A DNA stretch of 64,000 nucleotides from Porphyridium purpureum. Its lineage: Eukaryota > Rhodophyta > Bangiophyceae > Porphyridiales > Porphyridiaceae. The notes beneath the pieces were generated by a model. It was not told the origin of the DNA. It worked only from the letters and a program-made list of their open reading frames with translations, and searched no databases. The position numbers were made by a program, and so were the translations under genes. The stretch spans positions 1,922,001 to 1,986,000 of the forward strand of contig VRMN01000003.1 in the NCBI GenBank assembly GCA_008690995.1. Reading direction: 5' to 3'. Shown one piece after another: positions 29,677 to 38,734 of the stretch (position 1 is the stretch's first letter; each line of letters opens with the position of its first letter).

Positions 29677-30095
29677 TTTCCAATGAATGCGGTGGCAAAC
29701 GCCAATCGCTTCCTGATGTTGTCAGACGACAGCGAAGGTTTCCGCGAGACTCGCTTGTAGCGAAGAAAGCCTGCTGCTTGAAGCGTCCGACGCACTGTCC
29801 TGGGCGAGCACTGCAAGTGCAGCTCGTGAACCACCTGTCCGGACGTCAGTGTATCAACAGATACGGCGCGAATGATGCGGCGTTCCGATTTGCGACTCAA
29901 AAGCCGTTTCGGACCTGGCTTCTTGCGGACAATTCGGCGCCCCCTTGACGCCAGATAACGGCTCACAGTTGCATAGGACGGTCGCGAGCGATCTGGGCGA
30001 GGCTTCAGAGCCTTCGCAATGGCTCGCACCGACAGATCCTGGCCCGCAAGGGCGTCGATCTGCCCTTTTTCGTGTTCCGACAGCCACGGCGCCAT
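29677..30095 (-). pseudogene. Tc1 transposase, N-terminal DNA-binding part
   Basis: About 139 residues with the paired helix-turn-helix layout of Tc1 transposases. The first HTH (about 10-50) contains EKGQIDALAGQDLSVRAIAKAL and YATVSRYL. The linker GRRIVRKKPGPKR is AT-hook-like, and the second HTH (about 70-115) contains SGQVVHELHLQCSPRTVRRTL. It binds the terminal inverted repeats. It begins with ATG at 30095 and stops being transposase where the gypsy LTR begins; translation would run on into LTR sequence. The catalytic half is at 21787-22388. Confidence 0.9.
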
Positions 30096-30339
30096 CGTTC
30101 GGCCGTTGCGCGCTCAATTTCGATCTGGAGACTCTCCACTTGCGCACGACGAGATGGATCAGCGAGCGAAGATCCTTTGAGCACCTTCTGATGTTCTGGG
30201 GAAAACAAAAACGCGCGCGCCGCGCCTTGGTTCACCGTCATGCTCGATGTTGACAATGTTAAAAAAAGAGTTAAAAATAAGTTTTCTATTAAAATGGGCT
30301 ATTTCACTATAAGATCCATTTTTTTGGACCAAAATGCAG

Positions 30340-30366
30340 GTGTTGCAAACATCTTGGCCAGGACTG
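30340..30366 (-). repeat. Tc1 right terminal inverted repeat
   Basis: 27 bp, perfect inverse of the left end, followed by TA at 30367-30368. Confidence 0.95.
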
Positions 30367-30686
30367 TATAGCGGTACAGGAAGGGAGTACAGTGGCCTTT
30401 TTTTTGGTGGGTCGCGTCCAGCGTGGCGGGCGGGCGCGTGCGCGGCGAGACAAGGCGAGGCAGGCCGTGCGGGGGTACGAGGCGGTGAGTGGTTGCGTGG
30501 ATAGGGGCTAGACAGGACTGCGCAGGCTGGTGGGGAGGTGCGGTGGTTGCGGCGGGTGGGCTGGGAACGCGCACGTGCGGTGTTGGTGCGCGGCGTGAGT
30601 GGTTGGTTGCCGTCGTGAGTGAGGATCTTGATCGGGAGTGCGGCGGAGAGACTGTGTTGCTCGTTAAAAGCGCGCTGCGGGGAGCA
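30367..30686. other. Upstream region of the RanBP1 gene
   Basis: 320 bp between the right end of the Tc1 element and the RanBP1 start. It includes GTACAGT at 30396-30402 and a T run, followed by G-rich sequence. The transposon thus sits at the distal edge of the RanBP1 promoter. The open frame extending left from the RanBP1 ATG starts with a non-ATG codon and looks like read-through. Confidence 0.5.
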
Positions 30687-31289
30687 ATGGCGGATGATAA
30701 GGAGTTTCCTGCGGGGGCGGGCTCGGAGGTTGTAGAGACAAAGGAGGAGAAGGCGCCGGACACCGCAGCGCTGGGAGGAGCGGCGGCCGCGGAAGCTGGG
30801 AAGGACGGAGGCGATGACGGTGAGGATGCTGGCGCCGCGGATGAGGAGGAGTGTGCAGCAGATTTCAAGCCGGTCGTGCAGCTGGAGGAGCAAGAAACCG
30901 TCACTGGCGAGGAGGATGAGACCGTGGAGTGGAAAATGCGCGCAAAATTGTTCCGATTCAACACGGAATCGCAGGAGTGGAAGGAACGCGGCACTGGCGA
31001 TGTGCGTTTTCTCAAGCACAAGGAAACCGGCAAGATCCGCCTCCTGATGCGCAGAGAAAAGACGCTCAAAATCTGTCTCAATCACTACGTGAACACCACT
31101 GCAGAGCTACAGGAGAACTTTGGATCCGATCGCTCGTGGATGTGGAACGCCATCGACTATGCCGAAGGCGAGCGCGACGAATGCGTCCTTGCCATCCGCT
31201 TTGCAAACTCGGAGAACGCCGCAGAGTTCAAGAAACAATTTGAATTTTACCAGGCCGAAATGAAAAAGCTGCTCGAGGCAAAGGACTAG
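30687..31289 (+). CDS. Ran-binding protein 1 (RanBP1)
   Basis: A 200-residue cytosolic protein with one Ran-binding domain (about 50-190). It binds Ran-GTP and assists RanGAP in ending nuclear export and import cycles. Family landmarks are the basic patch [11 protein letters not shown], the [14 protein letters not shown] loop, [31 protein letters not shown], and [18 protein letters not shown]. The N-terminal ~50 residues are acidic and Ala rich. I chose the ATG at 30687 (MADDKEF), since the upstream 66 codons begin with a non-ATG codon and have no conserved content. Confidence 0.95.
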   Translation: MADDKEFPAGAGSEVVETKEEKAPDTAALGGAAAAEAGKDGGDDGEDAGAADEEECAADFKPVVQLEEQETVTGEEDETVEWKMRAKLFRFNTESQEWKERGTGDVRFLKHKETGKIRLLMRREKTLKICLNHYVNTTAELQENFGSDRSWMWNAIDYAEGERDECVLAIRFANSENAAEFKKQFEFYQAEMKKLLEAKD

Positions 31290-31811
31290 GGTCGCACAAT
31301 TCTGTGTACCGGCCGCGTTTGGATACCATTCTGGGCGGTGAGGCCCGGGCGACAATCGAGGGGGTAAATTCTAGTCTAACACAGAGGTGACTGTCAAGGA
31401 GGCCTTGCAGTTGTTTGTAAAGAGAAGGAGCAGTCCTAGGAGCGCTAGTATCACACTTCATGTGTTCAGAGCGTGTTCAACTCCATCTCGTAGTAGAGGA
31501 AAATAATATACATATATGCTCACCCTCTTCCAAGATATGTTTCAGGCAAGCTCGAAAATTCTACTTCGCGGCCTCACCAATTCACTTTGCCGTGTTGTCA
31601 TCGGACTCGTTCACGGCCCCGCAGTCCCATCGGATCTAGCTTCACGCACATCATTCCATGTCCACCTGTTGCCAAAGTTGTACCCATGACACGCAATGCG
31701 TGAAAGACGCGCCCCTTGGTGCCCCAATTCTGCCTCGAGTTCAAGCAACTCCGTTGCCTCGCGGCATAGCATTACGCTCACTCTGCAAAACGGCCACGAA
31801 AGGCGCGCCTC
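31290..31811. other. Intergenic between convergent genes
   Basis: 522 bp between the stops of the RanBP1 and leucine-rich-repeat genes. It should hold both 3' untranslated regions, including an A/T-rich stretch at 31499-31520. No gene is recognised. Confidence 0.5.
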
Positions 31812-33086
31812 TCAGATTGGAACCGCATCAAAAGTAAATCCTGTTGAGCGTATGCTCTCCAGGAAAGACAGAAAGTACCCGATGATCAGGAAAAGTGCAG
31901 CCACGCACACCAAATGAATAAGAGAGTAACGCCGTTTCGATGAAGACTCGCCATGTCGCTCAACTATGGGTTGCGAGTCTTCTTGCCCGGGAGCTGTGGC
32001 AGACACGATGGAGAGGGACAGGTTTGCGAGATCATTGTTGACTTTTTCAACGAGGGCAGATTCGCTGCGCATTTTCTGCGTTTCAGCCAGCGTCTTCCAA
32101 TGCTCTTCGGGTTCTTGAGGTCGCGGCGGTGGCAGTTGTATCGAGCCAGTCAGGGACGCATCGCCATGGAGCTCCCTGCTGCTCTTCCGGTTGTGCAGTC
32201 GCACATGCTTCACACCGTACAAGAGGTGCAGCGACGTCTTACATTCCTCACCAAGCGAGTTTTCACGCAGGTCGATAAGCCGGGCGTCGCGGCACGCAGT
32301 CGCGAGGCTGCGCGCTCCCCGGTCCGAAATGTGATTTTTCGCGACACTGACCAAATCTATGTGCGGATGCTCGTGTTTTTGGAACGCAGATGCAATGCTT
32401 TCTACGGCGTCGTTGTCAAGCTCGTTGGCGTCCAACACCAGAGAGCGCAATTCCTTGGAAAAAGGCGAGCTTAAGAATACGTTCAAGGGGTCCAGCACCA
32501 GCGCATTATTTACGCCGCATGCAATAAGTTCAAGCTCGCGTAAAAATCCACCTCCGGGAAGCAGGGACCACAGCACGCTGGCGAGTGACATGCTGGACAG
32601 CCTTGACTTGTGCACGTGCAGCACGCGGAGGCTGCCAGCCTTGAACAGGAGCTTTTCTGCGCACCATTGGGTGAAACCTGGCGACAGTGAGCATGCGAGA
32701 ATCTGCAAAGTATGCACATATTGCGCTTGTGCTTCAAGCGCTCCGAAAAAGTGCCGATACAGAGTGTCCCGTCCGTGGCTTTCTGGCCAGATGCTCACGT
32801 TCACCAGCCGAATGACATGAATCTGGCCCAGCACACTCTCGCGCAAGAACTCGGCCAGCGCGCTCGCGAGCGCGGCCGTCAGAAGCACGTCACGAATCTC
32901 CAGCGCCACGCGCGCGCTCGAGCTCGGCACGGCGTGCAGATTCCGTAACCTCACCCACTCTCGCGCCACATCCACATCCGTCAGAGGTACCCCGCCTCCG
33001 GCCGCTGCACCGCCGGACGTCGCGAGCGGCTCACCCTGCACACGTAGCAGCACATCGACCTCGTCTCCTGCATCGCCGCCTCTCAT
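31812..33086 (-). CDS. Leucine-rich-repeat (RNI-like) protein with C-terminal membrane anchor
   Basis: A 424-residue protein. The middle (about 130-290) has ribonuclease-inhibitor-type leucine-rich repeats, such as LRVLHVHKSRLSSMSLASVL, LRELELIACGVNN, and LRSLVLDANELDNDAVESIA, then HIDLVSVAKNHISDRGARSLA. A polar, probably disordered region follows. Near the C-terminus is one hydrophobic helix (HLVCVAALFLIIGYFLSFL) and a short tail, the layout of a tail-anchored protein exposing its repeats to the cytosol. The frame extends to 33128 from a non-ATG codon, so the first ATG is 33086 (MRGGDAGDEV). Function unknown; these repeats usually bind other proteins. Confidence 0.75.
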   Translation of the reverse strand: MRGGDAGDEVDVLLRVQGEPLATSGGAAAGGGVPLTDVDVAREWVRLRNLHAVPSSSARVALEIRDVLLTAALASALAEFLRESVLGQIHVIRLVNVSIWPESHGRDTLYRHFFGALEAQAQYVHTLQILACSLSPGFTQWCAEKLLFKAGSLRVLHVHKSRLSSMSLASVLWSLLPGGGFLRELELIACGVNNALVLDPLNVFLSSPFSKELRSLVLDANELDNDAVESIASAFQKHEHPHIDLVSVAKNHISDRGARSLATACRDARLIDLRENSLGEECKTSLHLLYGVKHVRLHNRKSSRELHGDASLTGSIQLPPPRPQEPEEHWKTLAETQKMRSESALVEKVNNDLANLSLSIVSATAPGQEDSQPIVERHGESSSKRRYSLIHLVCVAALFLIIGYFLSFLESIRSTGFTFDAVPI

Positions 33087-33712
33087 ACTGCGTGCCACAT
33101 CCGCTTTGTGTCGCACGTCTCCAGTCACAACTGGTCATCTGTGCCACCACCGCTCAACTGCGCGCGCAAAAAAAAAGGATTATGCTTAAAATGATGTGTT
33201 TTCATATGAGGGCGAGTTCCTCTTTGCCGATGTCAACTTGGGGGCCTGGCTCGTTCGGTGCCTGAGCGCGCATGAAGTGCGCCGCGCTTCCTTTTCGGTT
33301 CGACATACGCCAGGAGTAGCAATGATATCTAAATATTCGTCTCTATCCCAGCATTTTCCCGTCACGAGGACGATCTGCCTTGCTTCGCCGTGATAAATAG
33401 ACTCTCGCTAGGGGTGTGCTGGCACGTGCTCCTCCCACCGCTCTGTCTTCATTTGCAGTATTCGAATGCACCTGGTGATCCAAGTGTCGCGCCTTCTCGC
33501 ACTCGGCATTACTACAAGAGCTCAGTCCGCCAGTCTGGGTTCTCGCTTTCGGCCTACACAGGTGCTCAAGGTATCGAACTTGGCCGGAAAGATGGTACAC
33601 TCGAGAACGCGGCACACGAAACTGGCGCTTCGGCCCGCAGGAAGATCCTCTCGAAGGCCCCAGAACAGGGCGCGAGAGTGAACCTGGTGTGATATTGTTG
33701 CATGCCATCTTC
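33087..33712. other. Intergenic, no gene recognised
   Basis: 626 bp between the start of the leucine-rich-repeat gene and the end of the hemerythrin-like gene (both minus strand). An A-run followed by TTATGCTTAAAATGATG lies at 33170-33195, resembling the A/T-rich stretch before the 1019-residue protein gene. Open frames overlap in several frames and are not convincing. Confidence 0.5.
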
Positions 33713-35125
33713 CTACTTGGTCTTGTTTGCAAGCTCCCTGAAGCTTCCGATCCGTCCAATACGCATACTTGTGCGCGGCTTTGGAGACTGTGCAATGTCT
33801 TGGCGGTCTGCCTCCCGGTCAGGAGGCTGGCCTTGCTCGTTCTGCGGAGCTGGATGGTATTGCAGATTCTCAGATGCGTGCGGTCCCATGCCGGCCGTCG
33901 ACAGCCGCTCAAGACGCAGGTCCCGCATGCTCGAGCTCTTCTTGACGGGCTTGATGCTGCCAGGGCCGGATAACGTCGTGAATTTGGCACCGTCCGAGAA
34001 GTAAATCACATGGCGAACATGGCGGCCGACGTAGCGTCGTTCCGCAGATCCGTACTTGATAAACCACTGACGGCTCAGTGTATCGTACCGCCACTCCTGC
34101 AGCATCTGCTGCGTGCGTTTTTGTGCGTTTCGCAAATTGCTGCTCTCAAGAAAGGTGGTCAGATACTCGCGACTCGTCATCCATTGCGAAAGCATGCACA
34201 GGAACAACCCGCGATCGGAAGCAGGAACATCGTCAGCCGTGAAAAATGCGCTGAAGCGCTGGTCGAAAGCCGACTTCTCTGTCCGCGAAAAGGTGCGCTG
34301 GACCACGTTCGACATTGCATTCTCGAGTAGCAAGAAGTGCGAGTTGAGTGCACCCACCAGCTGGTCAAGCTTAGGTTTGCATTCCCATGCGGCTTCGAGA
34401 GCAATGCGGTTGTGGAAAGGTTGATTCTGCCTCTGCATGTCAATCGGTACCACAAGTCGCGACAGGAGCTCCTTGAACTCTGGTATCATGTAGTCAAGCC
34501 ATGCACGAGCGTTTGCCTGTGATTCAAGCACCTGCGGCAGCACACGGGCTGAACTCTGAATCCACGGAAACACCAGCTTTTCCAGCGCGAGCAGGTAGCG
34601 CTTGATAAATCGAAAGATAGGGGGAAGAAAGTCTTTGAGCAGTAAGTAGTCGTTGATGCTGATGGTGAGTAATGGGCGCACTTGGAAGAACGACAGCGCG
34701 GTGTAGGCGTCCAAAATTTCCTTGCGGATACCGTTATGAGGCAAAGAAAAGACATCTAGCCCGTACCGCTGTCGGTAGCGTGCGAAAAGGAGCGAAGGAT
34801 GTCCCAACGGGGGCGGCTGCGCAACAGCATCTTCAGCAAGCGCCACGTGCTCCTCGTCGTCCACGCAGACGGCATCCTCGTCGAATTCGTCTGTGCTTTC
34901 CCCAGACTTGTGTGTCCCTCCCTTCTTGTGCACCAAACCATGCTGCTTCGCTTCATCTGACGCTGGCGGCTGCTGGAGCCGGCGAGAGCCGCGAAGCATA
35001 AACACGTCTGCCGATAGCCGCCGAAACGAGCCCGCACTGCGCACCGCATTGTGGCGCGGCTGAATGGCAGCCTCGTCCTCATCTTCGCCTAGGTGCGCCG
35101 ACATCGAATAGCTCTCATTCGCCAT
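33713..35125 (-). CDS. Protein with degenerate hemerythrin-like domain
   Basis: A 470-residue protein. Residues about 128-285 look like the four-helix hemerythrin/HHE fold: a first helix with His130 (HNGIRKEIL), then RYLLALEKLVFPWI in the place of the usual H-x3-E-x3-FP segment (Glu182 kept, His absent), MIPEFKELL, and NSHFLLLENAM with His263. Because most iron ligands are absent, iron binding is doubtful. The first ~115 residues are acidic and disordered, and the tail is Ser/Arg rich. The assignment is by pattern only and uncertain. The ATG at 35125 is the first; the frame runs to 35155 with a non-ATG codon. It is divergent from the TM2 gene across about 100 bp. Confidence 0.5.
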   Translation of the reverse strand: MANESYSMSAHLGEDEDEAAIQPRHNAVRSAGSFRRLSADVFMLRGSRRLQQPPASDEAKQHGLVHKKGGTHKSGESTDEFDEDAVCVDDEEHVALAEDAVAQPPPLGHPSLLFARYRQRYGLDVFSLPHNGIRKEILDAYTALSFFQVRPLLTISINDYLLLKDFLPPIFRFIKRYLLALEKLVFPWIQSSARVLPQVLESQANARAWLDYMIPEFKELLSRLVVPIDMQRQNQPFHNRIALEAAWECKPKLDQLVGALNSHFLLLENAMSNVVQRTFSRTEKSAFDQRFSAFFTADDVPASDRGLFLCMLSQWMTSREYLTTFLESSNLRNAQKRTQQMLQEWRYDTLSRQWFIKYGSAERRYVGRHVRHVIYFSDGAKFTTLSGPGSIKPVKKSSSMRDLRLERLSTAGMGPHASENLQYHPAPQNEQGQPPDREADRQDIAQSPKPRTSMRIGRIGSFRELANKTK

Positions 35126-35229
35126 CTTATCAATGTCACTTTGTGAATATACCACAGCGTGTTTCAGTTTTCTTCACAGCGTGTCCTGTCACTTGGCTGG
35201 GAGGATAGACATCGTTCTGGCGTTTGAGC

Positions 35230-36003
35230 ATGTGGAATAAGAATGTGTACCACGCTCGAGTGGAGAAGCGGTCGCTGGGGCTTGCCGCTCTGCTATGGTT
35301 GTGTTTTGGCTTTTTCGGCGCGCACCGTTTCTACCTGCGCCGCATGGTCAGCGCCAACGTCGTGTTGATCTTGGCCGCGTTGGCCGCTGGCCGCATGGCG
35401 ACGCTGATGAAAGCTGAGCATGAAAGACAGCTTATACAGAACGCAAGCGCCTTTGGTGGAGAACGACTCTGCGATCAGCAGGGACATGGCTCATTTGGTC
35501 GCGTGGATGGTGTCGAGCAGCTTGTGTCGAGGTCAGATCAAGTTTGCCGATTGGATTCGGATAACCCCGCAGCCAGCGAGGACGCAGCGCCCTCCAGTAC
35601 GCCGACCGCCCAGTATATGCGCTCCGTGCACCTGTCAGACAAGGAGAAGCTGGCGTTGTACACTGAAATACGCTCTTGGCACGATTTGCTGAACTGGCTT
35701 ATGCCGGTAGTGCTTCTCATCTGGATTCTTGATGGGCTCAGTTTGAAGCGTATGGTTGATGAAGAGAATGCAGTTCGAGCGTGGAACAAACAACGCTTGA
35801 CGCGCGTCAGACTGGACGAACAAACAGTCGGCGCGTCTACACAGAGGCCAAAATCCGCCCCATCGTACGACGCACAGCGCGCCGTCATGCAGCAGGCCAA
35901 CGCGCAGATTCGCGTCGACCCGCAGGCAATGCGCGGGCAACCCAAAATGTTCCGTCGCGGCGACGGTTACGTGCGTGTGCATCCGAATGGAAAATTGGTT
36001 TGA
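35230..36003 (+). CDS. TM2-domain membrane protein with enlarged loop
   Basis: A 257-residue protein. The TM2 signature is clear in the first hairpin: LGLAALLWLCFGFFGAHRFYLRR (about 16-38), followed by a second hydrophobic segment. The closing TM2 helix with its Asp (VVLLIWILDGLSL) appears only near residue 165. About 100 polar residues separate the two halves, where most family members have a short loop. The C-terminus is basic and hydrophilic. TM2 proteins occur in bacteria and eukaryotes and their function is mostly unknown. The ATG at 35230 is the first. The gene is convergent with the DNA ligase gene, 121 bp apart. Confidence 0.8.
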   Translation: MWNKNVYHARVEKRSLGLAALLWLCFGFFGAHRFYLRRMVSANVVLILAALAAGRMATLMKAEHERQLIQNASAFGGERLCDQQGHGSFGRVDGVEQLVSRSDQVCRLDSDNPAASEDAAPSSTPTAQYMRSVHLSDKEKLALYTEIRSWHDLLNWLMPVVLLIWILDGLSLKRMVDEENAVRAWNKQRLTRVRLDEQTVGASTQRPKSAPSYDAQRAVMQQANAQIRVDPQAMRGQPKMFRRGDGYVRVHPNGKLV

Positions 36004-36124
36004 ATAGAGAAGGACACACGCCATTTGTTAACCTATGGGCACAAGTCGACCATGTTTATATTCACACACACAAAGTGCGGGAAAACTCGACAAATCTCAT
36101 TCCCTTTCTTCAATGTGCAGCAAG

Positions 36125-38677
36125 TTATGCAACAAGCTTCGTAAATGTATCCACGTCGAGCACAGTAACACCCAGCTTGTGCGCACGGTCGAGTTTGGTA
36201 CCACTCTTGTCCCCTGACACGACAAAGTCTGTCTTTGACGTCACGGCGTTTCGCACAATACCACCTCGCCGCTGCACCAGCTCTATCGCACGAACGCGGG
36301 TCAGATCCGATCCTAATGATCCCGTAAACACGAAAATCTTGCCGAGAAGTGTTTCCGCAATGGCCAAAGCTCTACCCTCGCCCGATGTTTCCGAAGCTGC
36401 CAGAACGGATACGTTTGCCGCTTCCAACGGCTTTAGCCCGGCATTTGTCAAGTCCAAAATGTGCTGCCGCTCCTCAGGATCACGCAAAAACGCCAGGATG
36501 GAGCCTGCCGATTTCAATGCCACGCCGTCAATCCTCGTCAACATCTGCTCGTCTGCGTTCACGACACGTTCGAGGTCATAATTTGCTGCACGCGCCAGTG
36601 ATTCTGCAGTCGTTGCTCCCACCCCGGGAATCCCCAATGCGGTGATGATTCGAGCAAGCGGACGCGACTGCTTACTTGCTTGGATCCCGTCGTAGAGGCG
36701 GCGCGCCGACTTTGACTTGAAACCGGGCAGAGCTTCGAGCTGCTCGACGGAAAGCCTGTAAAAATCAACGGCACGTTGAACGAGCCCAGCGTCAACAAGC
36801 TTGGAAATGGTCGCTGTCCCTAGCGAGTCAATGTCCATACCGGATTTCGACCCGAAATACATGAGCCGACTTAGCGACCTCGCCTCGCAGTTGCGATTTG
36901 AGCAGCGCACAAACACGTCCTCCGTGTCGGGCTCAATCTTGGACTGGCACACGGGACACTCCTGCGGGGGTACGATTTCACGAGCCCCGGTCGAGATCGT
37001 CTGTTCACGAAAAGAGCCGGCACGAACGACACCCGTAATTTTCGGGATTACGTCACCGCTGCGCATTAGTTGAACCGTGTCGCCAATGCGTAGCCCTAGC
37101 GCCTTGATTTCGGCGTAATTGTGTAGTGTGGCACGAGACACGGTCACGCCGCCGACTTTTACTGGCTCAAGCTCCGCCACGGGCGTCAGCACGCCTGCAC
37201 GAGACACTTGCACGCGTACGCCTAGCATGCGCGTGATGGCTTGCTCCGCGGTAAACTTGAATGCCACGGCACCCCGCGGTGCGCGCGCTGTGATGCCGAG
37301 CGCGCGACGTAGCTCATTATCGTTTAGCTTGACGACCACGCCGTCCGCCTCGAGTTCCAGCGAGTCCCGCATTCGCTCGAGCTCCTTCGCAATCGAAATG
37401 ATCTCATCAGGTTCATCGCTACACTGGGCGACGAACGGAACAATCGGGAAGCCTAGCGAGTCAAGAAGATAGATTGTGTCGTACTGCGTCGTAGGCAAAT
37501 GCGCTGCTGCCGGGTCTATTTCCCCGACCAGTACCATCTCATATGCGACGAAAGAGAGCCTCCGCTGTACCACAAGCTCCGGGTCAAGTAGCTTGAGCGC
37601 ACCACCGGCAGCATTTCTTGCATTCGAGAACGGGTCCAAGCCCTGCTCTGCACGCTGCTCATTGAGCGTGCGAAAGTTGCTCTTGCTCATGTACACTTCG
37701 CCCCGGACCTCGACTCTGTCGGGCAAAGATTCATATTGTTTGCGGGTGCTCGTGTTTGTGCTCGTGCGTGACGGACGACGCAGCTCGCGCGGCACGCCCT
37801 GAATAAAGACGGCATTACGAGTTACGTCGTCACCAATTCTTCCGTTTCCGCGAGTGATGGCACGCTTTAGCACACCTTTTTCATACTGCAGGGTGATGGC
37901 AATACCGTCTGCCTTCAGTTCGACGCAGTAGCGAGCCCTGTTCCTCTCAGCGTTTGTTTCCGAGTCTGCAACGGGTTCGGGCACTAGACCTCGGGCCGCG
38001 AGCTCGCGATTCACGCGCTTGACAAAATCGGCGACATCGTCCGGATTATATGTATTGGACAACGACAACATTGGAACTTGGTGCCTGACGGGCGGGAAGC
38101 CATCTGCGACAGCCGACGGATTTGGCGCAAAGCCGGGTGCTTGCGAAGGTGAATCTGATGTGACCCAATCCGGGTGTACGCGCTCAATCTGGACTAGCTT
38201 TTTCATCAATGCGTCGTACGCTTCATCCGAGATCTCTGGCTCCGGAACATCAGCATAATACTTGGCGTCATGATATTTGATCTGCTGTACCAGTTTCATG
38301 TACTCTTTCCTTTCGCGCAGCTGCAGCTCTGACGCAGTTCTGTGCATCTCCTCTGTATCACCTGGATCATGTGCCTCTGGCGCAGGGCCGGAGCCAACAG
38401 CAGCTGCTACTGTGCCTACGCAACGACGGGGCGCCTCGATAATTTCACGCCGATACCGTACTGCATGACCATAGTCGCGCATCCGCACGCGCAAAAGATG
38501 CAAACCCATGCACACGCCACACGAAGCTACCCGTCGATGCATCGACATCATCTTCATGTTGACATCCACTCCCAACTTTGCTGCCAGTCCCGCCGCTCCC
38601 CCGCGCGTTTTAGCGTACCGGTTTCCTGTTCGCGTGTGCTCATCTCGGATGCATCCCGCGCACACACTTACAAACAT
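36125..38677 (-). CDS. ligA: NAD+-dependent DNA ligase (bacterial LigA type), probably organellar
   Basis: LigA seals DNA nicks using NAD+. The 850-residue protein has the full bacterial architecture. Domain Ia has the YYADVPEPEISDEAYDALM motif; the adenylation domain has KADG with catalytic Lys255; the OB fold contains VQLMRSGDVIPKI. A four-Cys zinc finger lies at about 574-597 (CPVC...CSNRNC), followed by helix-hairpin-helix repeats and a C-terminal BRCT domain (about 775-850). Bacterial LigA is about 670 residues; here there is a ~125-residue N-terminal extension and a ~20-residue insertion before the KADG motif. Starting at the ATG 38677 gives MFVSVCAG, like the plastid presequences nearby. 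Later ATGs (38557, 38542, 38482) are possible. It is 57 bp head to head from XPB. Confidence 0.92.
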   Translation of the reverse strand: MFVSVCAGCIRDEHTRTGNRYAKTRGGAAGLAAKLGVDVNMKMMSMHRRVASCGVCMGLHLLRVRMRDYGHAVRYRREIIEAPRRCVGTVAAAVGSGPAPEAHDPGDTEEMHRTASELQLRERKEYMKLVQQIKYHDAKYYADVPEPEISDEAYDALMKKLVQIERVHPDWVTSDSPSQAPGFAPNPSAVADGFPPVRHQVPMLSLSNTYNPDDVADFVKRVNRELAARGLVPEPVADSETNAERNRARYCVELKADGIAITLQYEKGVLKRAITRGNGRIGDDVTRNAVFIQGVPRELRRPSRTSTNTSTRKQYESLPDRVEVRGEVYMSKSNFRTLNEQRAEQGLDPFSNARNAAGGALKLLDPELVVQRRLSFVAYEMVLVGEIDPAAAHLPTTQYDTIYLLDSLGFPIVPFVAQCSDEPDEIISIAKELERMRDSLELEADGVVVKLNDNELRRALGITARAPRGAVAFKFTAEQAITRMLGVRVQVSRAGVLTPVAELEPVKVGGVTVSRATLHNYAEIKALGLRIGDTVQLMRSGDVIPKITGVVRAGSFREQTISTGAREIVPPQECPVCQSKIEPDTEDVFVRCSNRNCEARSLSRLMYFGSKSGMDIDSLGTATISKLVDAGLVQRAVDFYRLSVEQLEALPGFKSKSARRLYDGIQASKQSRPLARIITALGIPGVGATTAESLARAANYDLERVVNADEQMLTRIDGVALKSAGSILAFLRDPEERQHILDLTNAGLKPLEAANVSVLAASETSGEGRALAIAETLLGKIFVFTGSLGSDLTRVRAIELVQRRGGIVRNAVTSKTDFVVSGDKSGTKLDRAHKLGVTVLDVDTFTKLVA

Positions 38678-38734
38678 TCCCACCTCTCTTCCCTTCCTCT
38701 CTGTCGCTCGGTCTCGCTTGCGTTCGCTTCTTCA

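Larger units (their letters stand above)
21530..30366 (-). mobile_element. Tc1-family DNA transposon, split by a retrotransposon
   Basis: Terminal inverted repeats of 27 bp are perfect: left 21530-21556, starting CAGTCCTGGCC, and right 30340-30366. Each is flanked by TA, the Tc1/mariner target duplication (21528-21529 and 30367-30368). Without the inserted 7.3-kb LTR element and its 4-bp duplication, the transposon is about 1.55 kb, the usual Tc1 size. It carries one transposase gene on the minus strand whose DNA-binding and catalytic parts lie on opposite sides of the insertion. The perfect terminal repeats suggest a fairly recent arrival. Confidence 0.93.

Noticed and set aside
30159-31085. 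A 308-codon minus-strand frame opposite RanBP1 running into the Tc1 end
   Set aside because: It combines the antisense of RanBP1 with the Tc1 terminal sequence and has no domain of its own.
36125-38677. LigA as bacterial contamination
   Set aside because: It lies in one continuous sequence between eukaryotic genes, has a long N-terminal extension, and its base composition resembles its neighbours.
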